Below, piece by piece: positions 6,887-12,913 of a stretch of DNA of 12,913 bases; position 1 is the first letter of the stretch, and every line of letters begins with the position of its first letter. The stretch comes from JAFNAG01 sp041501225. Its GTDB lineage: Bacteria; Acidobacteriota; UBA6911. The notes under the pieces are model-generated. The model saw nothing but the letters and a program-made list of their open reading frames with translations. It ran no database searches and was not told the origin of the DNA. Both the position numbers and the translations under genes were made by a program. The DNA is taken from NCBI GenBank assembly GCA_041501225.1, contig JBGQNR010000187.1, positions 1 through 12,913 on the forward strand, written 5' to 3'.

Positions 6887-7762
6887 ATGTATTGGCAGAA
6901 TCCCACGTATTTATGGGCTGAGATCTTGCCGGGGCTGCTGCTCCTGGGTTGGATTATTTCCGAAGTCGTGCACTTGCGCCGGCTGAAGATTTTCGGCGAT
7001 CCTCTGGTGCTGGGCGTTTCTGTCCCATGGGTGCCTCGAATCGCTGCGCTTTTCATGTTGCTGCTTGGCATCGCCTGCGCTGCTGCCGTGATTCCTCTGC
7101 CGGCAATGCATGAGGCAACTTCAGCTGCGGATGTCCCCATAATTCAGGTTCTGGTGGATGTTCATTCCCTGGAGAGCGCCGAGGACCAAACCTGGGAGGC
7201 CTTCGACGCTGCACTTCAGGCGCTTGTCGAGCAGGTTCCGGGCACACGTTTCTCCGCAATCGCTCTAGGCTCGCCTGCGGAAGTGTTGGTCTATCCGACA
7301 GTAGATATGCAAGGGCTCCAGATCATATTGGCCAGGCTGCGCTTCGCGTCTCCGCCCGGGAACAAGCTGGATTTGGCCCAGGCGTTATTAAATTATGCCG
7401 CGTCCCAACGCGGACAGTCCCGGACCGCGCGATCCATAGTTGTCACCGCGCTGCCTGCGGACGAGGTGGAGCGCGTCAGCGCCTCTGTGAACGGCAGCGA
7501 TTTCGATTTCCTCTTCGCAAATATCTCCAGCGATAGCCCGCCGATTCAATATGGCCATAGGAATGCTGCCGGGGATTTGGTTTGGACTGCACGAGCTGCG
7601 GATTTACAGCAGCCTTTGAAAGCGGATCAGACCAGGTTTGGGCGCAGAGCCTACCTGAACCCAACCCAGTGGTTTGCATTGATGGCCGTGATCTTTTTGT
7701 GTGTGGAATACATCTGCAGCCTGTCTGCCCGCTCGCGCACAGGGAGGATGCAAGTTGCCTAG
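6887..7762 (+). CDS. batB: BatB-like membrane protein with degenerate VWA domain
   Basis: This 291-aa protein has the same plan as its upstream neighbour: two N-terminal membrane segments (about 12-28 and 50-70), an extracytoplasmic domain and a C-terminal membrane segment (about 262-278). The segment LRRLKIFGDPLVL (30-42) is typical of the Bat VWA family. The domain is VWA-like in pattern, but the MIDAS site is lost. The DxSxS position reads DVHSL (91-95), the DGT position reads GNK (158-160) and the TDG position reads TAL (187-189). D91 is the only expected ligand left, so metal-dependent binding is unlikely. I infer a structural or pairing role with the MIDAS-competent BatA-like protein. 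It starts at ATG 6887 with GAGGG just upstream, and its last codons overlap the start of the next gene, indicating translational coupling. Confidence 0.72.
   Translation: MYWQNPTYLWAEILPGLLLLGWIISEVVHLRRLKIFGDPLVLGVSVPWVPRIAALFMLLLGIACAAAVIPLPAMHEATSAADVPIIQVLVDVHSLESAEDQTWEAFDAALQALVEQVPGTRFSAIALGSPAEVLVYPTVDMQGLQIILARLRFASPPGNKLDLAQALLNYAASQRGQSRTARSIVVTALPADEVERVSASVNGSDFDFLFANISSDSPPIQYGHRNAAGDLVWTARAADLQQPLKADQTRFGRRAYLNPTQWFALMAVIFLCVEYICSLSARSRTGRMQVA
7742..7747 (+). promoter_or_regulatory. Ribosome binding site for the BatD-like gene (TTG start)
   Basis: GGGAGG lies 7 nt before a TTG at 7755, inside the end of the upstream gene. The in-frame codons before 7755 give a non-hydrophobic N-terminus, whereas starting at this TTG gives a clean signal peptide. 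This supports 7755 as the real start. Confidence 0.65.
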
Positions 7763-9068
7763 ACTCAGACTGCTCCTGTTCGGATGGTTGATCTGGATGG
7801 CGCCCATCCCAGGTGTTGGGGGGCAGGGAACGCCCTCGAATCCTTCCCGGAGCTTCGTATCCCAGATTTCTCCCGACCTGGCCATTGTCACCGAGGTCAG
7901 CCTCGATACTCCCTATGTCGGGCAGCAGTTCAGCATTATCTACAAATTGCGCGCCCAGCGTCCTCCGGCAGCGGTCGACATCGATCCGCAACAATATTCC
8001 GGATTCTGGACGGAGTTGGTCCCCATCTCCCAGGATACGGCGTCTTCGCCTCGCGTCCTCAAAGGGCAAGCCGCCGTCGACTATCTTCTCCGGCAGGTCA
8101 TCGCCTATCCACTACTCGAGGGTAAGCAAAAACTGCCGCCTTTGTCGCTGAAAGTAAAAAGAGCGGGGAACATCTCAGACCGGCGTGATGACTGGGATCT
8201 ATTGGGTGCATCCACTCCAGTGGATATCGTAGTAGCCTCCCTTCCGCCGACGTCCCAAGCCGGCGCCGGCACCGCTTTGGTCGGCAGCGTCACGGGTGCA
8301 ATGAACTGGGCAGGAGGAGGACGTCAAGCCCTGATGCTGGAGATTCAAGGGACTGCAAATCTAGCATTATTCAAACCGCTCGATTGGCTGCCGCCCCCGG
8401 CGGGGGTGCAGGTTCACGAACAGCTCGTCAGTGCCGACAAACAAACCCAGACGATGGATATCGAAGGGAAGCGGCAGCTTTCTTTGGTGCAGAGGCAGCG
8501 CTGGCTGCTCAGCGTCACCGGTGGCGAATCGGGGCAGCGCTTTGAAGGTTTCTTTTTGCCGGTTTTTGAACCGCGAGAGAAGGTTTGGAAAAGTATACGG
8601 ATCGAAGGCCTTTCTCTTCCGGGCTCGGAGCCGTCGGCACCAGGATCCAATGTGGCAGGGAAGCGCGTCGCTGCCCGAACCGGCGCACTTGCGCGCTTGT
8701 TTCAGTCGCAGGCCCTGGTTGTAGCCTTCGGCGTGACGGGGCTTGCCGCTGTGCTGGTTTGGATATTCTGGATGAGTCGCAATCACGCGCGCGGCAATTT
8801 CGGGGGCGAAGCAAGCATCGCTGTCCTGGAAAAAAAACTGCGAACCTCTCCGCGGGCGTTCCTCGACGGCGCTCACAAGGTGCTGGCCCGCTGTGCCGTA
8901 GAGATGCAACGCGCTCACAATCTCGGAGCGGAAGACGCGCTGCTGGACCGTTGCTGGACCGCTGTGCAGAAGCATCGCTTTACCGTAGAACCTTTGACAC
9001 TTGACGCATGTGAAGAGATGTTTAAATCCATCAAGCAGCTTTTGCTTTCATTCCGCACTACGGAATGA
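7755..9068 (+). CDS. batD: BatD-like protein: signal peptide, ectodomain and one membrane anchor
   Basis: This 437-aa protein, counted from TTG 7755, opens with a signal peptide (PRLRLLLFGWLIWM, cleavage probably after the glycine-rich GVGG near residue 22). A mostly beta ectodomain follows to about residue 315, then one membrane segment (about 320-340) and a cytoplasmic tail of about 97 residues. Two stretches fit the BatD ('oxygen tolerance') family: EVSLDTPYVGQQFSIIYKL early on, and QVIAYPLLEGKQKLPPLSL around 114-132. Family members I recall are longer, so this one may lack a repeat of the ectodomain. The gene overlaps the BatB-like gene by 8 nt and ends the operon. With two VWA membrane proteins before it, it most likely forms part of the same envelope complex. 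The family assignment rests on pattern and context and needs a profile search. Confidence 0.7.
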   Translation: MPRLRLLLFGWLIWMAPIPGVGGQGTPSNPSRSFVSQISPDLAIVTEVSLDTPYVGQQFSIIYKLRAQRPPAAVDIDPQQYSGFWTELVPISQDTASSPRVLKGQAAVDYLLRQVIAYPLLEGKQKLPPLSLKVKRAGNISDRRDDWDLLGASTPVDIVVASLPPTSQAGAGTALVGSVTGAMNWAGGGRQALMLEIQGTANLALFKPLDWLPPPAGVQVHEQLVSADKQTQTMDIEGKRQLSLVQRQRWLLSVTGGESGQRFEGFFLPVFEPREKVWKSIRIEGLSLPGSEPSAPGSNVAGKRVAARTGALARLFQSQALVVAFGVTGLAAVLVWIFWMSRNHARGNFGGEASIAVLEKKLRTSPRAFLDGAHKVLARCAVEMQRAHNLGAEDALLDRCWTAVQKHRFTVEPLTLDACEEMFKSIKQLLLSFRTTE

Positions 9069-9103
9069 GACAGGGCCAGGCCTCATCCCCACAACATGAA
9101 TTT

Positions 9104-9139
9104 GCCTGCTGCGAAAATTGCGGGGCTAGTCAAGCAGGC
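9104..9139 (+). other. Inverted repeat after the Bat operon
   Basis: GCCTGCT (9104-9110) and AGCAGGC (9133-9139) are perfect 7-bp inverted copies, 36 nt after the batD stop. The loop region contains CGGGGC (9121-9126), which can instead pair with GCCCCG (9138-9143), so two mutually exclusive hairpins are possible. No T-run follows, which argues against a plain intrinsic terminator. It could still be a 3'-end stabilising structure or a Rho-linked site. Confidence 0.35.
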
Positions 9140-9183
9140 CCCGGCTGCCGGACGGGGCGTGGAATCAAATAATTCTGGGATCT

Positions 9184-9201
9184 GGGCGCCGCACGGCGCC
9201 C
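9184..9201. other. Perfect 7-bp GC hairpin upstream of uppP
   Basis: GGGCGCC (9184-9190), GCAC and GGCGCCC (9195-9201) form a strong hairpin in the 248-nt gap between batD and uppP. It lacks a T-tract on either strand. It lies upstream of the likely uppP promoter, so it is probably not in the uppP leader. It may end the Bat transcript or be a short palindromic repeat like those after mutL. Confidence 0.4.
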
Positions 9202-9264
9202 GCTTCGACCACACTATTAGTTCAACTGTCGCAGAACATGAATACGCTTATTGAAATACTGCCT

Positions 9265-9292
9265 TTGGGATTTCGCTGTTTTGAGGTATTCT
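9265..9292 (+). promoter_or_regulatory. Sigma70-like promoter candidate for uppP
   Basis: TTGGGA (9265-9270), a 16-nt spacer and TATTCT (9287-9292) resemble a sigma70 promoter in a locally AT-richer stretch. Transcription near 9299 would leave a leader of only about 18 nt before ATG 9317, without an evident Shine-Dalgarno sequence. If this is the promoter, the longer TTG-initiated frame at 9251 cannot be the product. Confidence 0.35.
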
Positions 9293-9316
9293 AAAAGATC
9301 TTTTTTCGCGCTTCGG

Positions 9317-10168
9317 ATGGGATCATTGGAGTTATTTGCGGCTGCAATTCTGGGGATTGTCCAAGGGTTGACCGAGTTCCTGCCCATAAGCAGTTCAGCT
9401 CATCTGATCCTGATCCCATGGCTGCTGGGTTGGAAACCGGAGGGGCTCGCATTTGATGTCTCCCTGCATGTGGGTACTGCTGTGGCAATCCTGTGCTATT
9501 TCTGGAAAGACTGGTGGGAGCTCGCTCGAGAGGCCATCGTCGGTTTGGCCACAGGAAAACCCTTTGACAATCCGAAAAGACGGCTGGGCTGGTACATCGT
9601 CGTCGGAACCCTGCCCGCTGCGGTGGTAGGACTGGCGTTCGAGAAACGCTTGGAAGAGACGCTGCGATCTCCGTTGGTTACGGTCGGCACTCTGACTGCT
9701 CTCGCCCTTGTTCTTTATGTGGCTGATCGTCACAGCAACCGCCAGCGAACGATGGATCAATTCACCTGGGCAGATTCGATCTGGATTGGCCTGAGCCAGG
9801 CAGTCGCGCTGATTCCCGGGGTGTCGCGCAGCGGGATTACCATCAGTACAGCGATGTTCCGGAACGCAGACCGCACCTCGGCCGCGCGCTTCTCATTCCT
9901 GCTGGCGGCTCCGGTGATCGTCGGGGGCGGCATCCTCGAAGGGTATCATCTCGTCAAAGCCGTTCGGCTGGCATCGGCAGGGATTTCGGATCCCGTTTCG
10001 GTCAGTTGGGGAGTATTCGCGGTGGGAGTATCATGCGCTGCCGTCACCGGGCTTTTCTGCATTCGTTATTTTCTCCGCTACCTCCAGACCCGGTCCTTTC
10101 TCCCCTTCGTGATCTATCGGTTCGCGCTGGCGGCGATCGTGCTGCTCTTCTACTTCCGTCACTTCTGA
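9317..10168 (+). CDS. uppP: Undecaprenyl-diphosphate phosphatase (UppP/BacA family)
   Basis: UppP is an integral membrane enzyme that converts undecaprenyl diphosphate to undecaprenyl phosphate, recycling the lipid carrier for peptidoglycan and other wall polymers. Overexpression or high copy gives bacitracin resistance in other bacteria. Both catalytic signatures are present: QGLTEFLPISSSAHL (16-30, with E20 and H29) and PGVSRSG (167-173, with the conserved arginine). The 283-aa, largely hydrophobic protein fits the family size with about 7-8 membrane segments. ATG 9317 gives the typical opening of a short N-terminus before AAAILGIVQGLTEF. An upstream TTG at 9251 would add 22 residues of unlike character. 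The 3' end overlaps rarA on the opposite strand by 10 bp. Confidence 0.95.
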   Translation: MGSLELFAAAILGIVQGLTEFLPISSSAHLILIPWLLGWKPEGLAFDVSLHVGTAVAILCYFWKDWWELAREAIVGLATGKPFDNPKRRLGWYIVVGTLPAAVVGLAFEKRLEETLRSPLVTVGTLTALALVLYVADRHSNRQRTMDQFTWADSIWIGLSQAVALIPGVSRSGITISTAMFRNADRTSAARFSFLLAAPVIVGGGILEGYHLVKAVRLASAGISDPVSVSWGVFAVGVSCAAVTGLFCIRYFLRYLQTRSFLPFVIYRFALAAIVLLFYFRHF

Positions 10169-11502
10169 CGATTCTTCTTGTCTTTGATGAGTTGCAGTAT
10201 CTCCTGGACGCGCTTTTCCATGCCCTGAGCCGTCGGGCGATAGTACTGTCGGCCGCGGAGTGATTCGGGCAGGCATTCCATGTCCGCCACTTTGTCGTCC
10301 AAATCGTGGGCGTACTGGTATCCCTTTCCATAGCCGAGTTCCTGCATCAAGCGTGTAGGTGCATTGAGAATGTGCAGAGGTGGAGGCTCATTCAGGCTCT
10401 TCTGCACGTCGGCTTCGATTGCGGAATAGGCGGTATATAGCGCATTCGATTTCGGTGCCATGGAGAGGTACACGGCGGCCTGAGCCAAGGCCAGCTTGCA
10501 TTCCGGCAAGCCCACCAGGCGCACAGCCTCCGCGGCGTTCAGCGCCACCTGCAAAGCTCGCACATCGGCCATCCCTATATCCTCCGAAGCAAAGCGCACC
10601 ATGCGGCGGGCGATGTAGATCGGATCTTCCCCGCCTTCGAGCATTCTGCCCATCCAGTAGAGGGCGGCATCAGGGTCGCTGTTGCGCATGGATTTATGCA
10701 AGGCCGAGATCAGGTTGTAGTGTTCTTCGCCCGCCTTGTCATAACGGAGGAGCTTCTGCTGCAGAGCCGATTCCAAATCCGCCGCCGTTAACACCGGCAC
10801 TTCCTGGTGAGGTCGACTGTAGGCGAGGTCGGCTGCAATCTCGAGGGCGTTAAGTCCAATGCGGGCGTCGCCGTTCGCATAAACGGAAAGTTGGTGAAGA
10901 ACTTCCTCGGTGACCTCGACCGGCCGGTCTCCCAGGCCGTGATCCCGATCTTCGAGCGCGCGCAGCAAAATATGTTCTACATCCGCAACGGAGAGCGGAT
11001 TCAGAACATAGACCTTGGCGCGGGACAGCAGTGCGCTGATGACCTCAAACGATGGATTCTCGGTGGTCGCGCCGATCAGGACAACGACCCCGGACTCCAC
11101 ATAATGCAGGAATGCATCCTGTTGCGCCTTGTTGAACCGGTGGATCTCATCGATGAACACGACGGTTCTTCGCTGGGTCCTGCCGAAGAAACTCTCCGCT
11201 TCCGCCATTACCGCCTTGATCTCCTTGATGCCGGACAGAACGGCGCTATAGGAAACAAATTCCGACTTGGTTTCGCGGGCGATGATGCGGGCCAGGGTGG
11301 TCTTGCCTGTCCCGGGTGGCCCCCAGAGAATGAGGGAGGCAAGCTGATCGCGCTCGATCATTTCGCGTAGAACATTTCCCTTGCCGATCAGGTGTTGCTG
11401 CCCGATCACCTCATCCAGAGTGCGTGGGCGCATGCGCTCGGCCAGAGGGGCCTGGCGCGCGGCAGCCGTTTCAGGAGCATCGGGGAACAGCCAGTCGCTC
11501 AT
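10159..11502 (-). CDS. rarA: Replication-associated recombination protein RarA (MgsA), AAA+ ATPase
   Basis: RarA is a clamp-loader-like AAA+ ATPase acting at stalled forks and on single-strand gaps, related to eukaryotic WRNIP1/Mgs1. The protein is 447 aa, the usual length. It has Walker A GPPGTGKTT (61-69), Walker B VVFIDEIHRF (from 114), sensor 1 GATTENPSF (from 144) and SR with a likely arginine finger (160-161). The family-specific C-terminal tetramerisation region includes HYNLISALHKSMRNSDPDAA and GEDPIYIARRMVRFASEDIG, with GYGKGYQYAHD near the end. I chose ATG 11502, giving MSDWLFPDAPE, because it lies one base after the TGA of the methyltransferase gene and GGGGA precedes it. A longer start at 11535 would overlap that gene. 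It is probably translationally coupled to the gene before it and ends by overlapping uppP. Confidence 0.95.
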   Translation of the reverse strand: MSDWLFPDAPETAAARQAPLAERMRPRTLDEVIGQQHLIGKGNVLREMIERDQLASLILWGPPGTGKTTLARIIARETKSEFVSYSAVLSGIKEIKAVMAEAESFFGRTQRRTVVFIDEIHRFNKAQQDAFLHYVESGVVVLIGATTENPSFEVISALLSRAKVYVLNPLSVADVEHILLRALEDRDHGLGDRPVEVTEEVLHQLSVYANGDARIGLNALEIAADLAYSRPHQEVPVLTAADLESALQQKLLRYDKAGEEHYNLISALHKSMRNSDPDAALYWMGRMLEGGEDPIYIARRMVRFASEDIGMADVRALQVALNAAEAVRLVGLPECKLALAQAAVYLSMAPKSNALYTAYSAIEADVQKSLNEPPPLHILNAPTRLMQELGYGKGYQYAHDLDDKVADMECLPESLRGRQYYRPTAQGMEKRVQEILQLIKDKKNRQK

Positions 11503-11503
11503 C

Positions 11504-12334
11504 TCAAGTCCCCATCCTTTTGGCCGCAGCTCCAAGCGAGCGTTGACGGAACGCCTCGAAAAGCAAAACCGCCCCGGCGATCGCTACGTTGAGGGATTCC
11601 ACTCCGGAAGCCATGGGAACCCTGATGGATGACGCACCCTCCCAGCCAGCCTCCGACAAACCATGGGCCTCGTTGCCCAGAAGGATGGCTGTGGGCCCTC
11701 TAAGATCCATCGACCAACAAGAGCGTTCCGCACGGCCTTTGGCCTGAAACATCGAGACTTTGTGAATGCGACAGTAGTCGGAAAACTCTGCGGGCGTAAG
11801 CCCCTCGACGACGGGAATGTGGAAGGACGCACCCGCGCTGGCCCGAATTGACTTGGGATTGCGCACCGTGACTGTCCCGACCGTAGCGCACACCAGGGAA
11901 ACCCCGGCAGCGCGGGCGCTTCGCAACAGGGTTCCGAAGTTCCCCGGATCCTGGATACCGCATAAACAGAGGATCAAGGGATCCTGGGCCGGCTTCACGT
12001 CCGCAAGCGTAAGCGCGGGGATGCGAACCAGCGCGAGTGCACCCTGTGGAGTGACGACGTCCGAGAGCCACTTAAGAACTGAGGAAGAGGCGCGACGGAT
12101 CGGCACATTTTTGTGCGTCCAGGCATCCATCAATGCCGTCTCGCGTTGTGTGTTTCCGAAGCTTTCTGCGAGAAGAACAGCCTCGAGCGGGCAGCCCGAA
12201 GTTGTGGCTTCCTCCAGAAGCCTGAGGCCCTCCGCGACCACAAGGTCCGGCGGATTGCTGCGCGCTTGCTGGGCAACCTGGCGAATGGTGCGTACCAGGG
12301 GGTTGTCTTTGCTGGTCAGGGTTGGAAAACTCAT
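11504..12334 (-). CDS. SpoU/TrmH-family RNA 2'-O-ribose methyltransferase
   Basis: This is a SPOUT-fold SAM-dependent enzyme that methylates a ribose 2'-OH in rRNA or tRNA; the target cannot be read from sequence. All three SpoU motifs are clear: motif 1 DPGNFGTLLRSARAAG (129-144), motif 2 LLGNEAHGLS (218-227) and motif 3 VPMASGVESLNVAIAGAVLL (from 239), which together form the trefoil knot and cofactor site. IRASAGASFHIPV between motifs 1 and 2 is also typical. The first ~100 residues resemble the substrate-binding domain found in RlmB/TsnR-like members (SKDNPLVRTIRQV, then VAEGLRLLEEA). ATG 12334 gives 276 aa; a TTG at 12349 would add five residues. It sits one base upstream of rarA, so the two form an operon. 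It could be an RlmB-type or other 23S rRNA enzyme, so I give no symbol. Confidence 0.9.
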   Translation of the reverse strand: MSFPTLTSKDNPLVRTIRQVAQQARSNPPDLVVAEGLRLLEEATTSGCPLEAVLLAESFGNTQRETALMDAWTHKNVPIRRASSSVLKWLSDVVTPQGALALVRIPALTLADVKPAQDPLILCLCGIQDPGNFGTLLRSARAAGVSLVCATVGTVTVRNPKSIRASAGASFHIPVVEGLTPAEFSDYCRIHKVSMFQAKGRAERSCWSMDLRGPTAILLGNEAHGLSEAGWEGASSIRVPMASGVESLNVAIAGAVLLFEAFRQRSLGAAAKRMGT

Positions 12335-12417
12335 CCGGGACCCAATCAACCGAAGACGCGTGCGGTCGTTTTTGGCGTGAACCCGCAGGCGTCAGCGGTC
12401 AGAATTGAAAATCATCC

Positions 12418-12435
12418 GCAAGCATTCCTGCTTGC
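12418..12435 (-). terminator. Hairpin after the yqeC-like gene, possible weak terminator
   Basis: On the minus strand GCAAGCA, loop GGAA and TGCTTGC form a perfect 7-bp hairpin beginning 12 nt after the stop at 12448. A short ATTTTC occurs 5 nt further on. The GNRA-type loop makes it stable, but the U-run is short and displaced. It could partly separate the yqeC-like transcript from the methyltransferase-rarA pair. No convincing promoter is visible in the rest of this 113-nt gap. Confidence 0.4.
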
Positions 12436-12447
12436 ATGCTGCAACTA

Positions 12448-12913
12448 TCACAATTTTTCAGATGCCCTCGTTACACAGCCGACCCTTGCATTTTGCAGGC
12501 TTCCCCATACCACACGATCCACCGGGAAAGTGCCGTTCTTCAGCATTGCGACGGCCAGCGCAAGGGCCAATTCGTCGTCGGACTCCGAATCCGCCTTATT
12601 AATAAACGGGATAATTTGCATGCCGGGCTTCCAGTCTTTACACACACCCTCCGGATGGAGCAGCAACGAGGCCGCTACCTCGGGTGCCAGGATCGTGCCG
12701 GCCTTCAAGGCGAAGCGCTTGGTTGCATATTCCCATCGGAACAGAGTCTGAGGTCCTAGCGGCCGGTTCAGGCAGTCCAAACCGATAACCGGTACCAGGT
12801 AATTGGCGTTCGTAAGCAGCACAGGCTCGCCTTCTCTCGGCATTTTAAGCGACATGCTGCGTGCTCCGTCGGCCTCATTGAGCAGCACTGGAAACAGCAT
12901 CGGGTCCAAGCGG
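12448..12913 (-). CDS. yqeC: YqeC-family selenium-dependent hydroxylase accessory protein, C-terminal part
   Basis: Only the last ~154 codons are present; the frame is open to the right edge, so the TTG at 12909 is probably internal and the N-terminal P-loop expected for the family is off-window. Visible family features, in order, are NEADGARSMSLKMPREGEPV, IGLDCLNRPLG, an ITPE-like TILAPEVAASLLLHPEGVCK and a nucleotide-binding-like INKAD. This order matches YqeC proteins as I recall them. In other bacteria YqeC co-occurs with selenium-dependent molybdenum hydroxylases and is thought to help install or handle labile selenium in the molybdenum cofactor, though its biochemistry is not established. 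The gene runs in the same direction as the methyltransferase-rarA pair but is separated by 113 nt and a hairpin, so it probably belongs to an operon upstream, outside the window. Confidence 0.75.
   Translation of the reverse strand, partial: RLDPMLFPVLLNEADGARSMSLKMPREGEPVLLTNANYLVPVIGLDCLNRPLGPQTLFRWEYATKRFALKAGTILAPEVAASLLLHPEGVCKDWKPGMQIIPFINKADSESDDELALALAVAMLKNGTFPVDRVVWGSLQNARVGCVTRASEKL

Noticed and set aside
8431..8724. Alternative frames within the BatD-like gene as a possible frameshift
   Set aside because: The main frame continues without interruption from signal peptide through the membrane anchor to the tail, so there is no sign of a break.
12113..12751. A 212-codon plus-strand frame spanning the methyltransferase start and the yqeC-like gene
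   Set aside because: It is antisense to two recognisable genes and crosses their intergenic hairpin; no family resemblance.

Overview
This window of about 12.9 kb (roughly 57-58% G+C by eye) is a chromosomal segment of core genes from what looks like a Gram-negative, moderately GC-rich bacterium. The dnaE-accA pair, the Bat-type von Willebrand genes, a PHP-intact DnaE and a YqeC-family gene would fit an Acidobacteriota-like lineage, but this is an impression rather than a demonstrated assignment. I see no insertion sequence, prophage, tRNA, rRNA or CRISPR array.

Layout from left to right. (1) The 3' part of mutL (+), carrying the endonuclease-type C-terminal domain, runs in from the left edge. 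(2) A 522-bp gap between convergent genes holds a cluster of short GC-rich palindromes (about 735-1034) resembling dispersed REP-like elements, then a good intrinsic-terminator candidate at 1113-1137. (3) accA and dnaE lie on the minus strand, 23 nt apart, in the order dnaE then accA. They are probably driven by a sigma70-like promoter at 5783-5755 that leaves a leader of about 175 nt. (4) Divergent from dnaE is a tight three-gene plus-strand operon (5878-9068) of BatA-, BatB- and BatD-like membrane proteins. Only the first VWA protein keeps its metal-ion-dependent adhesion site; the second has lost it. No MoxR ATPase or DUF58 gene lies beside them here. (5) uppP (undecaprenyl-diphosphate phosphatase, +) follows, and its 3' end overlaps by 10 bp the end of (6) a minus-strand pair: a SpoU-family RNA methyltransferase followed, after a single base, by rarA (AAA+ replication-repair ATPase). 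(7) At the right edge is the C-terminal part of a minus-strand yqeC-like gene, linked in other bacteria to selenium-dependent molybdenum hydroxylases.

Most of this is housekeeping: mismatch repair, replication, fatty-acid synthesis, lipid-carrier recycling, RNA modification and fork repair. The points most worth a second look are the complete set of PHP metal ligands in DnaE, the MIDAS-plus/MIDAS-minus VWA pair in a minimal Bat operon, the palindrome cluster after mutL, and the YqeC gene whose partners lie off-window. I found no convincing previously undescribed multi-gene system.
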